A DNA stretch of 64,000 nt from Undibacterium cyanobacteriorum (GTDB lineage: Bacteria; Pseudomonadota; Gammaproteobacteria; Burkholderiales; Burkholderiaceae_D). Made by a program: the position numbers and the translations under genes. Shown here one piece after another: positions 44,163 through 54,031 of this stretch (its first letter is position 1; the number at the start of each line of letters is the position of its first letter). The stretch is from positions 2,418,001 through 2,482,000 of the forward strand of contig NZ_CP133720.1 in the NCBI RefSeq assembly GCF_031326225.1. The letters are read 5' to 3'. The notes below the pieces were generated by a model. That model did not search any database. It was not told the origin of the DNA and saw only the letters and a list, made by a program, of their open reading frames with translations.

Positions 44163-45002
44163 ATGAAAATCATTTCTAGCATCGAAGAACTGCGTGACCA
44201 ATTACGTGGCCAGTTACGAACCGCGTTTGTTCCTACTATGGGGAATCTCCATGAAGGACATCTTTCATTGATGCGCCTTGCACGTCGTCACGGTGATCCA
44301 GTTGTTGCATCGATCTTTGTTAATCGGCTCCAATTTGGGCCAAACGAAGATTTCGACAAATACCCACGCACGTTCGAGGCTGACGTTGAGAAGTTGGAAA
44401 AAGAAGGTGTATATGTTCTCTTCGCACCGACAGAAAAAGATTTATATCCTGAACCACAAGAATATCGCGTTCAACCGCCTAACGATCTGGGTGACATCCT
44501 CGAAGGAGAATTCCGTCCAGGTTTTTTCAACGGCGTCAGCACCGTGGTAATGAAGTTGTTTTCGTGCGTACAACCAAAAGTTGCGGTGTTCGGAAAAAAA
44601 GACTATCAACAGCTGATGATCATCCGCAAGATGGCAAAACAGTTTGCCTTGCCGACTGAGATTATTGCAGCCGAAACTTGGCGTGCCGATGATGGTCTTG
44701 CGCTCTCATCACGCAATGGCTATTTGAGTAGCACTGAGCGGGAAGAAGCGCCCTTCCTCTATCAAACGCTTAATCGCGTGGCAGAAAGCGTCCGCGCTGG
44801 TAACCATGACTTGGTAACGATTGAACGCCAAGCCATGCAAGACTTGTCTGCGCGTGACTGGAAGCCAGACTACGTGGCGATTCGCAAACGCTCGAATTTA
44901 CAAGCTCCAACAGTGGAAGATATCGCGGCTAATGAGGCGCTGGTGGTGTTGACCGCGGCAAAGCTGGGCAACACACGTCTCATCGACAATCTCGAAATTT
45001 AA
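44163..45002 (+). CDS. panC: pantothenate synthetase
   Basis: ATP-dependent condensation of pantoate and beta-alanine, the last step to pantothenate. From ATG 44163 it is 279 residues. Motifs are PTMGNLHEGHLSL (nucleotide-binding HIGH-like), FGKKDYQQL and LALSSRNGYLS (KMSKS-like). The frame is open upstream to 44085 inside scpA, but the family start MKIISSIEELR fixes 44163. It lies 58 bp after scpA. Its TAA overlaps the next ATG. Confidence 0.97.
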   Translation: MKIISSIEELRDQLRGQLRTAFVPTMGNLHEGHLSLMRLARRHGDPVVASIFVNRLQFGPNEDFDKYPRTFEADVEKLEKEGVYVLFAPTEKDLYPEPQEYRVQPPNDLGDILEGEFRPGFFNGVSTVVMKLFSCVQPKVAVFGKKDYQQLMIIRKMAKQFALPTEIIAAETWRADDGLALSSRNGYLSSTEREEAPFLYQTLNRVAESVRAGNHDLVTIERQAMQDLSARDWKPDYVAIRKRSNLQAPTVEDIAANEALVVLTAAKLGNTRLIDNLEI

Positions 45003-45907
45003 TGCGCTCCTTTTTTAGATTCGAAACTATCGCTTGGATCACCCTCCTCTTTGCTTGTATAGGGACGACACATAGTGCCTATGCAGACGTCAGTGTGATC
45101 GATGATGGCAAGCGAACTGTCCGCCTGACACAGCCAGCAAAACGCATCATCAGCCTCGCGCCACATGTCACAGAACTTGTGTTTGCCGCTGGCGCAGGCA
45201 AACAGCTTGTTGGCGTGTCGGAATACAGCGATTACCCAGAAGACGCGAAAAAAGTCGCCTCTATCGGCAGTATTTTTGCGCTTGATTTAGAGCGTCTGAT
45301 TGCTCTTAAACCCGATCTGGTCATCATCTGGGGAACCGGTAACGCTAAGCATTTGGCGCAGAAACTACGTGACAATCAATTGACCGTATATGAAAACGAG
45401 CCGCATAGCTTTGAAGATATCGCCAGTAGTATTGAGAAGATCGCCATTCTGAGCGGTACTGAGGTTGTCGGTAAGGAGAACGCTCGACTTTTCCGACAAC
45501 GCCTGCAAAGCCTCAATCAAGAATATCAGCTCAAAAACAAACAGACCCCAGTCCGTGTATTTCATCAGATGGTGAAATCGCCACTGATGACCGTCAACAA
45601 AGATCACTTTGTCTCGAAGATGATCGAAATCTGTGGCGGCACGAATGTGTTTGGGGATCTGAAAGACATCAGTGCGACCATCACGGTTGAAGCAATGTTA
45701 GCGACAAATCCGGATGTTATTTTTAGCAGCGGTAAAGAAAGTGGGAAGTTGCAAAACGAGTGGAATCAATTTCCCAACTTGAGTGCAGTGAAGAAGAAAA
45801 ATCTGTTTAGCATTCCAGGTGATTGGTTGCATCGAGCTGGTCCGAGAGTGCTCGATGCAACTGAAATGTTGTGCAAGCAAATCCGCGAAGCACGTACTCG
45901 CCAGTAG
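45002..45907 (+). CDS. btuF: cobalamin-type ABC transporter substrate-binding protein (BtuF-like)
   Basis: A 301-residue periplasmic binding protein with a signal peptide (about 1-28, ending AYA). Two Rossmann-like lobes joined by a long helix match PF01497; IISLAPHVTELVFAAGAGKQLVGVSEYSDYP and the C-terminal VKKKNLFSIPGDWLHRAGPRVLDATEMLC are typical of vitamin B12 binders. It overlaps panC by one base (TAATG), an unexpected coupling. No BtuC/BtuD or TonB receptor gene is in the window, so a transporter elsewhere must accept it. Haem or siderophore binding is possible. Confidence 0.88.
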   Translation: MRSFFRFETIAWITLLFACIGTTHSAYADVSVIDDGKRTVRLTQPAKRIISLAPHVTELVFAAGAGKQLVGVSEYSDYPEDAKKVASIGSIFALDLERLIALKPDLVIIWGTGNAKHLAQKLRDNQLTVYENEPHSFEDIASSIEKIAILSGTEVVGKENARLFRQRLQSLNQEYQLKNKQTPVRVFHQMVKSPLMTVNKDHFVSKMIEICGGTNVFGDLKDISATITVEAMLATNPDVIFSSGKESGKLQNEWNQFPNLSAVKKKNLFSIPGDWLHRAGPRVLDATEMLCKQIREARTRQ

Positions 45908-45914
45908 CATCGAA

Positions 45915-46727
45915 CTACTTCCAATCACGAGGATCGACACAATAGTAGTTGTACAGCTGTTGAAACAATTCGGGATGATAGTGCGCTAGCAAATCAGCTT
46001 GATAAAAATAGCTCTCGCTGCACACAGCAAAAAACTCCGCTGGATTGCTGGCACCGTAGGGGTCGATCAAAGTTTGGTATCCCTGCTCAAGCGCTTGGCA
46101 CAGCCTGTCATATTCTGCGGAAAACACCTTCGCCCAATCCCGATAAGCACGTCGACTTGGCAAAGATGGCGCACCGTCGGTGCTCCCATCTTCGCTGTCC
46201 AATTGATGCGCGAATTCGTGGATCACCACATCATGTGCCCTTCCATCATCTACACTCGAACGCATAACTTCTTGCCATGCCAGAATGACTCGCCCATCAC
46301 TCCACGATTCACCGCTAAGACTGTGTGCTACCTCAGTGACGACACCGCCCATTTGCACTTGTTGACGAGGCGCGTGAAACACATCGGGATAGACCAAAAT
46401 GTGGGTCAACTTTGGGAACACTTGCGCATCACGATTCAACAGCAACAGACAGGCGCGTCCTGCAATGCAAACCCTTATTTCATCGGTAATCTCAAGTCCG
46501 TTACATCCGACAAAGGTTTTTTCAAACAAAAATTGTTTCACCCTCTGTTTCAATTGCAACTGCAAATCCACCGGCATATAGCGATACTGTGGCACGTAAC
46601 GTCGCAAAATCTTCGCATGATGAGAGGGAAACGCGCGGCTTAAGACACGTTGCAAACGCAAACGTGGGATCACGAAAAACGCCAATATCAAACCCACACA
46701 AATTACGGCTAAAGCCCACATCATCAC
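45915..46727 (-). CDS. mtfA: MtfA family zinc metallopeptidase
   Basis: A 270-residue protein with an N-terminal membrane segment (about 3-21) and a peptidase domain. The zinc site is HEFAH (His170, Glu171, His174) with a third ligand probably Glu231 in SNPAEFFAVCSESYF. MtfA of E. coli binds the glucose repressor Mlc (DgsA) and has aminopeptidase activity; there is no Mlc gene here. Three start codons in a row (GTG 46727, ATG 46724, ATG 46721) follow AAAGG, and the third fits that spacing best. Convergent with btuF, 7 bp apart. Confidence 0.92.
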   Translation of the reverse strand: MMMWALAVICVGLILAFFVIPRLRLQRVLSRAFPSHHAKILRRYVPQYRYMPVDLQLQLKQRVKQFLFEKTFVGCNGLEITDEIRVCIAGRACLLLLNRDAQVFPKLTHILVYPDVFHAPRQQVQMGGVVTEVAHSLSGESWSDGRVILAWQEVMRSSVDDGRAHDVVIHEFAHQLDSEDGSTDGAPSLPSRRAYRDWAKVFSAEYDRLCQALEQGYQTLIDPYGASNPAEFFAVCSESYFYQADLLAHYHPELFQQLYNYYCVDPRDWK

Positions 46728-46951
46728 CCTTTCGACCAGTCATTTCAAAGCATACGAGTTAAGCATATGTGCACGAGGGTGCGCATTTCAAGGCAGGTAA
46801 ATTCATTTCAAATCACTTATCCCAGCTTCCCTTCAGCAAACAAGAGTAATTGCTGCGATAATCTTGTTTTGCGTAAATTGCTTCGTCTTGCTGCACGGAC
46901 TTCCACGCGCCGGCTTTCTCACTCACTCGGTCACTCACTCCATCCTATCGT

Positions 46952-47869
46952 ATGCGCCAAGGCATTATTTACGCCGCTAGCTGTTATTTACTGTGGGGAC
47001 TATTCCCGATCTACTTTCGTGCCTTGCGTGAGGTAGCACCGCTCGAGATTTTGATGCATAGAATGGTGTGGGCGCTACTTTTCTTGGGGATCATCTTAAG
47101 CATACGCAAGCAGTGGGCATGGCTCAGCGACATCATCAAACAACCTCGCGTCGTATTGAGATTCGCCGCTAGTGCTGCACTCTTATCAACCAACTGGTTC
47201 ATTTACATTTGGTCGGTCAACAATGAACGTATTGTAGATGCCAGCCTCGGTTACTTCATGACGCCGCTGGTCAACGTTCTATTAGGCTTCCTCCTTCTCA
47301 AGGAAAAACTGCGTCCTGCGCAAACCCTTGCGGTGTTTTGTGCCGCAGCGGGTGTGGCTTGGATGACGTTTCATCTCGGGCATCTTCCTTATATCGGTTT
47401 AAGTCTCGCTTGCACCTTCGGCATGTACGGCTTGCTACGCAAGACAGCCAGTCTCGGCGCTTTAGAAGGACTTTCACTCGAAACCCTGATCTTATTTCCG
47501 TTCGCGTTTGCTTATCTCACGTTCTTGGCTATCCAAGGACAAAACGGATTTCTTCAAGCCAACTTATCAATTCAGTTATTGATCATAGCTGCTGGGCCCA
47601 TTACTGCCATTCCTCTTCTATTGTTTGCAGCGGGCGCACGACGCATTCCCATGGCAACCTTGGGACTGCTGCAATATATCTCCCCGAGCATCCAACTCTT
47701 GATGGGCGTGGTCTTATACAACGAACACTTCGGTAACGACAAGCTGATCGGCTTTATGGGGATTTGGTTGGGCTTAATTCTGTATAGTGCCGATGGACTT
47801 CGACAAACATTTTTCAATAAAGGCAAAACCGAAGTCGAGACTAAAGCGCCGCTGGCACCACCCGATTAA
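46952..47869 (+). CDS. rarD: EamA-family transporter RarD
   Basis: A 305-residue drug/metabolite-type permease with ten hydrophobic segments, two EamA repeats. The start GIIYAASCYLLWGLFPIYFRAL and STNWFIYIWSVNNERIVDASLGYFMTPLVNVLLG are diagnostic of RarD. The substrate is unknown, with chloramphenicol resistance described for one relative. It is divergent from mtfA and ends 227 bp before the decarboxylase start. Confidence 0.93.
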   Translation: MRQGIIYAASCYLLWGLFPIYFRALREVAPLEILMHRMVWALLFLGIILSIRKQWAWLSDIIKQPRVVLRFAASAALLSTNWFIYIWSVNNERIVDASLGYFMTPLVNVLLGFLLLKEKLRPAQTLAVFCAAAGVAWMTFHLGHLPYIGLSLACTFGMYGLLRKTASLGALEGLSLETLILFPFAFAYLTFLAIQGQNGFLQANLSIQLLIIAAGPITAIPLLLFAAGARRIPMATLGLLQYISPSIQLLMGVVLYNEHFGNDKLIGFMGIWLGLILYSADGLRQTFFNKGKTEVETKAPLAPPD

Positions 47870-48096
47870 TGATACGAGTCGAGGGCCGAAATCGGCTAGA
47901 GCTGCTTTTTATAGGCTTTTTTGTATCAAAGCTGTGAAATATCCTGAAATCATGTCGATTATCCGCAAATTTCCTCAATTTTTTTGACAACGAGACCTGC
48001 ATTTCTGCGAAAATTCGCATCTTTATTTTTTTGGCGCGCAAGCGGTTTAACGAACTGGCCCAGGCGTCTCCCGTAACAAGCTTTTTGGAGACCTTA

Positions 48097-50367
48097 ATGA
48101 AATTCCGCTTCCCCATCGTCATCATTGACGAAGACTTCCGTTCTGAAAACACTTCTGGTCTAGGCATTCGCGCTCTTGCTGATGCTATGGAAAAAGAAGG
48201 CATGGAAGTGTTGGGTGTCACTAGCTATGGTGACCTTTCGCAGTTCGCACAACAGCAATCGCGCGCCTCTGCATTTATTTTATCGATCGACGATGAAGAA
48301 TTCGGTGAAGGCACCGACGAAGAAAGTGATTTGGCCTTAAAACCATTGCGCGCATTTGTCGAAGAAATCCGTTACAAGAACGCCGACATCCCGATTTATC
48401 TCTATGGTGAAACGCGCACTTCGCGTCACATCCCTAATGATATCTTGCGCGAATTGCACGGCTTTATTCACATGTTTGAAGATACGCCAGAGTTTGTGGC
48501 GCGCCATATCATCCGTGAAGCTAAGTCTTACCTCGATAGTTTAGCGCCACCATTCTTCCGTGCTTTAGTACATTACGCGAACGATGGTTCTTACTCTTGG
48601 CACTGCCCTGGACACTCGGGTGGTGTGGCATTTTTGAAGTCACCAATCGGTCAGATGTTTCATCAATTCTTTGGTGAAAACATGTTGCGTGCTGACGTCT
48701 GTAACGCGGTTGAAGAATTAGGTCAGTTGCTGGATCATACTGGTCCCGTAGCGGCTTCCGAGCGCAATGCAGCCCGTATTTTCAATGCGGATCACTGCTA
48801 TTTTGTGACCAACGGCACATCAACTTCAAACAAGATGGTCTGGCACTCAACCGTTGCACCAGGCGACATCGTGGTGGTCGACCGTAACTGCCACAAATCG
48901 ATTTTGCACTCGATTATTATGTGTGGAGCAATCCCCGTTTTCTTGATGCCAACCCGTAATCATCTTGGTATTATCGGCCCTATTCCATTGGAAGAATTTT
49001 CCATGGAAAGCATCCAAAAGAAAATTGAAGCAAACCCGTTTGCTCGCGCATCAAAGAACAAGAAACCACGTATTTTGACGATCACACAATCCACTTACGA
49101 CGGTGTTTTGTACAACGTGGAAACATTGAAGAACATGTTGGATGGCGAGATTGATACGCTGCACTTCGACGAAGCTTGGTTGCCACATGCAACCTTCCAC
49201 AGCTTCTACCAAGACATGCATGCCATCAGCAAAGATCGTCCACGTGCCAAGAAGTCGATGATCTTCTCAACGCAATCGACACATAAATTACTAGCGGGTA
49301 TCTCTCAAGCCTCGCAAATTTTGGTGCGTGAATCTGAGACGGTGAAGCTCGACAAAGATAGCTTCAATGAAGCCTATTTGATGCATACATCCACATCTCC
49401 GCAATATTCAATTATCGCGTCGTGCGATATCGCTGCAGCGATGATGGAAGCACCCGGTGGTACAGCCTTGGTGGAAGAATCGATCTTGGAAGCACTGGAC
49501 TTCCGTCGTGCGATGCGCAAAGTCGATCAAGAGTGGGGACAAGACTGGTGGTTCCAAGTGTGGGGCCCCGATCATTTCTCCGAAGATGGCATTGGCACCC
49601 GTGAAGATTGGATGATTCGTGCAGAAGATGATTGGCATGGCTTCGGCAAGTTGGCCTCAGGCTTCAACATGCTCGACCCGATCAAAGCAACCATCGTCAC
49701 ACCAGGTCTTTCACTCGAAGGTAAGTTTGCTGAGACCGGCATTCCTGCATCGATCGTGACGAAATATTTGGCTGAACATGGCGTTATCATTGAAAAATGT
49801 GGTCTGTATTCGTTCTTCATCATGTTCACGATCGGTATTACCAAAGGCCGTTGGAACACCTTGTTGACTGCTTTGCAGCAGTTCAAAGATGACTACGATA
49901 AAAATCAACCGATGTGGCGCATTTTGCCAGAGTTTGCTGCCGCTAATCCGCGCTATGAAGGCGTTGGTCTGCGCGACCTTTGCCAACGCATCCATGAAGT
50001 GTATAAATCTCATGATGTAGCACGCTTAACGACAGAGATGTATTTGTCCGATATGCAACCTGCGATGAAGCCATCCGATGCATTTGCCATGATGGCACAT
50101 CGTGAAATTGAACGTGTTTCGATTGATGAATTGGAAGGTCGTGTCACTGCGATCTTGTTGACTCCTTATCCGCCAGGTATCCCGCTCTTGATTCCGGGTG
50201 AGCGTTTCAATAAGACGATTGTCGACTACCTCAAGTTCGTGCGCGTCTTCAATGAACAGTTCCCTGGTTTTGAAACGGACTGTCATGGTCTTGTGAAAGC
50301 TGAAGTTGATGGAAAAATTGGTTACTTCGTCGATTGCGTCAAAAAGGATGGTGAGATCGCCAACTGA
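48097..50367 (+). CDS. Orn/Lys/Arg decarboxylase (PLP fold I)
   Basis: A 756-residue basic amino-acid decarboxylase: N-terminal response-regulator-like wing domain (about 1-130), PLP domain with SWHCPGHSGGVAF, HFDEAWLPHATF and the PLP lysine in STQSTHKLLAG (about residue 397), and a C-terminal domain with PPGIPLLIPGER. The family includes inducible LdcI/AdiA/SpeC and biosynthetic forms; the substrate cannot be fixed. The frame is open to a TTG at 48031, but ATG 48097 has GGAG seven bases upstream and the right N-terminus (MKFRFPIVIID). No amino-acid antiporter gene is adjacent, against a simple acid-resistance cassette. Confidence 0.95.
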   Translation: MKFRFPIVIIDEDFRSENTSGLGIRALADAMEKEGMEVLGVTSYGDLSQFAQQQSRASAFILSIDDEEFGEGTDEESDLALKPLRAFVEEIRYKNADIPIYLYGETRTSRHIPNDILRELHGFIHMFEDTPEFVARHIIREAKSYLDSLAPPFFRALVHYANDGSYSWHCPGHSGGVAFLKSPIGQMFHQFFGENMLRADVCNAVEELGQLLDHTGPVAASERNAARIFNADHCYFVTNGTSTSNKMVWHSTVAPGDIVVVDRNCHKSILHSIIMCGAIPVFLMPTRNHLGIIGPIPLEEFSMESIQKKIEANPFARASKNKKPRILTITQSTYDGVLYNVETLKNMLDGEIDTLHFDEAWLPHATFHSFYQDMHAISKDRPRAKKSMIFSTQSTHKLLAGISQASQILVRESETVKLDKDSFNEAYLMHTSTSPQYSIIASCDIAAAMMEAPGGTALVEESILEALDFRRAMRKVDQEWGQDWWFQVWGPDHFSEDGIGTREDWMIRAEDDWHGFGKLASGFNMLDPIKATIVTPGLSLEGKFAETGIPASIVTKYLAEHGVIIEKCGLYSFFIMFTIGITKGRWNTLLTALQQFKDDYDKNQPMWRILPEFAAANPRYEGVGLRDLCQRIHEVYKSHDVARLTTEMYLSDMQPAMKPSDAFAMMAHREIERVSIDELEGRVTAILLTPYPPGIPLLIPGERFNKTIVDYLKFVRVFNEQFPGFETDCHGLVKAEVDGKIGYFVDCVKKDGEIAN

Positions 50368-50418
50368 TTTGCTATCGGCGCAATTAGTGACTACTTGCGA
50401 CTCTATCAAAATCACAAC

Positions 50419-50452
50419 AAAAAGCCGCCAGCGCAAGCCAGCGGCTTTTTTT
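50419..50452 (+). terminator. rho-independent terminator after the decarboxylase gene
   Basis: AAAAAGCCGC (50419-50428) pairs with GCGGCTTTTT (50441-50450), with a partly paired inner loop and a run of seven T. It is 52 bp after the decarboxylase stop. Confidence 0.9.
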
Positions 50453-50518
50453 ATGGCTTCTACAACACTATTTCCGATATACAATAGAAAGCATTTTCCA
50501 CTTGCATTTCCCTTCATT

Positions 50519-51505
50519 ATGAGCCAACTCGGAGCGCTAACACCTGTAGAGAAAGACAAGATTGCATTGGGAGTTCCACTGCCTTGGGCTATCTTCGATG
50601 CATGGGGCAACCAGATTCACGATGCTGGCTCAGTCATTACTGATCAAAATGAATTTGACAGTATTGTCGAAGATGGCTATTTCGAGGACTCGCTAGAAGA
50701 TCCGAATAACGATCAAAAACCCTTACCTGCCCCGACACAAAGCAATACTTTTTCCCAGCCAGCACCGAAAATTACGGTGCCCAACGTTCCGCTAGAACCG
50801 ATCATCCAGCCTACGAGCATTTCTAATGCGAATGAACAGGACGAGCTCAACAAAGAATCGGTCATGCTCGATCTTGATAGTGTACGTTGGCACGTGGGTG
50901 AAACTTTTTTCTTACAGGTGCATGATAACGCGGCCATTCGTTACACCGTGAAACTGATCGGCTATGTGAAGAATCAATCGATCCTCGTAACAGCACCAAG
51001 AATTGATGGTCGCGGCGCGATTATTCGCGATGGGCAAACTTTTATCGTACGTGCATTTCCAGGCAAGAAGGCCTATGCGTTTACGGCTTATGCAATCAAG
51101 TCTGTCTATACGCCGCATGCCTATTTGCATTTGTCTTACCCCAAAATTGTGCGCTGTACCACGATACGTCAAAACTCTCGCGCCAGCGTCAAGATCATCG
51201 CTTCGGTTACAGTCGGCACTCCGGAGCAAACGGCGGCAGCGACCTTAAGCGATATCAGCATGGGCGGCACTTCCGGGATCATCAAGCGTCAGATCGGCGC
51301 CAAAGGCGATACTGGCGTGATTAAGTTCAAAGTAACGACGGCTGGCGAAGATGCCTACCTCACCTTGCCTATCATAGTTCGCTCGATCGTCGAAACAGAA
51401 AACGCCGACGAGTTCCGTTATGGATTTGAATTCTTCGAAGTGCCAACACAATCGAAATTAATTCTTTCTTCATTTGTACACCAGACTCTCGCAGAGACTG
51501 AATAA
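50519..51505 (+). CDS. PilZ domain c-di-GMP-binding protein (YcgR-like)
   Basis: A 328-residue protein. The N-terminal part (about 1-60) has the conserved GVPLPWAIFDAWGNQIHDAG segment of many betaproteobacterial PilZ proteins. A YcgR-like N-domain (about 118-210) follows, then a PilZ domain with the c-di-GMP motifs RQNSR (Arg217, Arg221) and DISMGG (245-250). Such proteins link c-di-GMP to flagellar braking or surface behaviour. The frame is open back through the terminator to 50306, so the ATG at 50519 is chosen; it has no clear Shine-Dalgarno. It is followed by a DUF1800 gene 37 bp later. Confidence 0.9.
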   Translation: MSQLGALTPVEKDKIALGVPLPWAIFDAWGNQIHDAGSVITDQNEFDSIVEDGYFEDSLEDPNNDQKPLPAPTQSNTFSQPAPKITVPNVPLEPIIQPTSISNANEQDELNKESVMLDLDSVRWHVGETFFLQVHDNAAIRYTVKLIGYVKNQSILVTAPRIDGRGAIIRDGQTFIVRAFPGKKAYAFTAYAIKSVYTPHAYLHLSYPKIVRCTTIRQNSRASVKIIASVTVGTPEQTAAATLSDISMGGTSGIIKRQIGAKGDTGVIKFKVTTAGEDAYLTLPIIVRSIVETENADEFRYGFEFFEVPTQSKLILSSFVHQTLAETE

Positions 51506-51542
51506 AGCAAGCTCAAAGTCATGCCGCGTTGAGGAGACCCCG

Positions 51543-54023
51543 ATGAATTACATGCCCAGCTTTACCGAACGCGTAATGAACACTCTGAAAGTACTACTGC
51601 TCATCTGCTGCACTATCGCGCTTGCTGCCTGCGGAAAAACCGACTCTTCAAGCGGTCAAAGCACGAACACAAGCGCCGTGTACGCTGGTCCACCGATCAT
51701 CGGAACTAGTGCCATCAGCTTTAATGGCCCACGTTCCAATTACACCATCACCGCCACACCAACCGGTCTCAGTGTGACCGATAGAGTTGGGACAGATGGG
51801 ACGACCGCCGTGGCCCCAACAATTAAGGCCTTGTTGTTCAAAGATATCTCAATCAACTTAGAAATCGCCGGAAAGGCTTCGAGTATCGCGGCGAAAGACT
51901 TGAATATCCTGATTGAACTCTATATCGCCTACTTCAATCGCGTTCCCGACGCTAATGGATTGGCGTATTGGATAGACCGTTTCAAAGCAGGCATGAGCCT
52001 CGATCAGATCGGCGAATCATTCTATGCGGCGGCTTTGTTTTTCCCGAATGAGACAGGATATTCAGCCACAATGACGAACGAAGCTTTCGTTACTCTGATC
52101 TACAAAAATGTGTTGGGCCGTCCCAACCCAGACCAACAAGGTCTCGAATATTGGTCCAACAGTCTAGCAAGTGGCGCGACCACACGCGGCACGCTAGTCC
52201 GTGTCATGTTGAGTTCCGCACATACGTTTAGCGGTGATCCGACATACGGATGGGTGGCGAATCTACTCGATAACAAAAACAGCGTTTCACGCGAGTTTGC
52301 CATCGCACAAGGTATTAGTTACATCAGTGATTCAGATTCAATTTCCAAAGGGATGGCCATTGCGGCGACCGTCACACCATCCGACACAAGTGTGGCCAAA
52401 GGCTTAATTGACGCTTTGCTCGGCACCATACCAAACACCACAAACTTTCCAACCGCCAGCCAAGCCTCGCGCTTCCTTGGCCAAGCTACTTTCGGTGCCA
52501 CCAATGCCGATATCAATTTATTGATGTCCACAGGCATCTCGAATTGGATCGATGTGCAATTCACAAAAAATCAAAGCCTACATAAGACATACATGGACAC
52601 GACCGCTGCAGGATTATTGAATGGGATCAGCGGACTGAGCCAAAACAACTTCTTCGAATCCTACTGGCAGCAAGCTGTCACGGGCGAAGACCAATTAAGG
52701 CAACGCGTCGCCTTCGCCTTATCTGAAATTTTTGTTATTTCATTCCAGGATAGTGGTGTCAATAACTACCCGCGCGGCGTCGCATCCTACTATGACACCC
52801 TTGCCAGCGGCGCCTTTGGCAATTTCAGAACTCTCCTTGAGAATGTCTCTTTACATCCCATGATGGGAATCTATTTAACCTCGATGCGCAACCAGAAAGA
52901 ATCAGGCACGCGCGTCCCTGATGAAAACTACGCACGTGAAGTAATGCAGCTTTTCACGATTGGCCTTTATCAACTCAACCCAGATGGTACAAATGTCTTA
53001 GTCAATGGAAAACCTGTCGAGACTTATAGCTACGCCGACATCAGGGGCCTAGCCAAAGTCTTTACTGGCTGGAGCTGGGCAGGTCCCGATAAGACGAGCA
53101 CTCGCTTTTTTGGCGGAAACGCTGATCCAAATCGTGACGTATTACCGATGCAGTCCTACCCCAACTTTCACTCAATCTCTGAGAAGAAATTTTTGGGGGT
53201 AACTATTGCGCCACAATCTCCCGCCAATCCAGAAGCGAGTCTAAAGACCGCCCTCGATACCCTTTTCAATCACCCCAACGTGGGGCCATTCATCAGCAAA
53301 CAATTGATTCAACGTTTAGTGACCAGCAATCCTAGCCCACAGTATGTGGCCCGAGTAAGTGCTGCTTTCAACGACAACGGCAAAGGCGTACGAGGCGACA
53401 TGAAAGCCGTCGTTAAGGCAATCTTAATGGATACCGAAGCGCGCAATGATCCTGTCCTATCAAACGCAGGTACAGGAAAGCTCCGTGAACCCGTCGTACG
53501 TTTAGCCAATTGGATGCGGGCCTTCAATGCAAAATCGACTTCGACTTTTTTCAAGGTCACGAGCCTTGACGACCCCTTGACTAGCCTCGCGCAGACACCG
53601 ATGCGCTCACCGACGGTATTCAATTTTTACCGCCCAGGCTACGTCCCTCCAAATTCCGAGATCGCAAATGCTAAATTGGTGGCCCCTGAAATGCAGATCG
53701 TGGCCGAACCATCGGTCGTTGGCTACCTGAATTTCATGCGTGACATTATCCCCAATGGCGTTGGATCTTCTCGCGATGTTAAAGCGGACTATACGAACTT
53801 GATTGCATTAGCGAGCACACCAGATCAACTGCTCGACCAAGTCAATCTTCTCTTAATGGCGAATCAAATGAGTTCATCTTTAAGAGGTCAAATCTTAAGC
53901 GCCGTCAACTCCGTGACGATTCCCGCGACAAACACAACCAATATCGAAAACGCCAAGAAAAATCGCGTCTACTTGGCTATTTATCTGACCATGGCATCGC
54001 CAGAATATTTAGTGCAGAAATAG
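51543..54023 (+). CDS. DUF1800 lipoprotein with N-terminal DUF4214 domain
   Basis: An 826-residue secreted protein. A lipoprotein signal ends LAAC (Cys30). A Ser/Thr-rich linker leads to a DUF4214-like region (about 100-215, with AYFNRVPDANGLAYWIDRF and YKNVLGRPNPDQQGLEYWSNSL as two repeats). A DUF1800 domain (about 300-820) follows, with ASRFLGQATFGA at its start and NYAREVMQLFTIGLYQLN inside. The ATG at 51543 has GAGGAG about 8 bases upstream. It lies 8 bp before a DUF1501 gene, the usual DUF1800/DUF1501 pairing. Function is unknown; an outer-membrane or cell-surface complex is likely. Confidence 0.93.
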   Translation: MNYMPSFTERVMNTLKVLLLICCTIALAACGKTDSSSGQSTNTSAVYAGPPIIGTSAISFNGPRSNYTITATPTGLSVTDRVGTDGTTAVAPTIKALLFKDISINLEIAGKASSIAAKDLNILIELYIAYFNRVPDANGLAYWIDRFKAGMSLDQIGESFYAAALFFPNETGYSATMTNEAFVTLIYKNVLGRPNPDQQGLEYWSNSLASGATTRGTLVRVMLSSAHTFSGDPTYGWVANLLDNKNSVSREFAIAQGISYISDSDSISKGMAIAATVTPSDTSVAKGLIDALLGTIPNTTNFPTASQASRFLGQATFGATNADINLLMSTGISNWIDVQFTKNQSLHKTYMDTTAAGLLNGISGLSQNNFFESYWQQAVTGEDQLRQRVAFALSEIFVISFQDSGVNNYPRGVASYYDTLASGAFGNFRTLLENVSLHPMMGIYLTSMRNQKESGTRVPDENYAREVMQLFTIGLYQLNPDGTNVLVNGKPVETYSYADIRGLAKVFTGWSWAGPDKTSTRFFGGNADPNRDVLPMQSYPNFHSISEKKFLGVTIAPQSPANPEASLKTALDTLFNHPNVGPFISKQLIQRLVTSNPSPQYVARVSAAFNDNGKGVRGDMKAVVKAILMDTEARNDPVLSNAGTGKLREPVVRLANWMRAFNAKSTSTFFKVTSLDDPLTSLAQTPMRSPTVFNFYRPGYVPPNSEIANAKLVAPEMQIVAEPSVVGYLNFMRDIIPNGVGSSRDVKADYTNLIALASTPDQLLDQVNLLLMANQMSSSLRGQILSAVNSVTIPATNTTNIENAKKNRVYLAIYLTMASPEYLVQK

Positions 54024-54031
54024 GAGCTGAC

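Noticed and set aside
50306..50518. Longer start for the PilZ gene, inside the decarboxylase 3' end
   Set aside because: It would have to be translated through a strong terminator; the conserved N-terminus begins at 50519.
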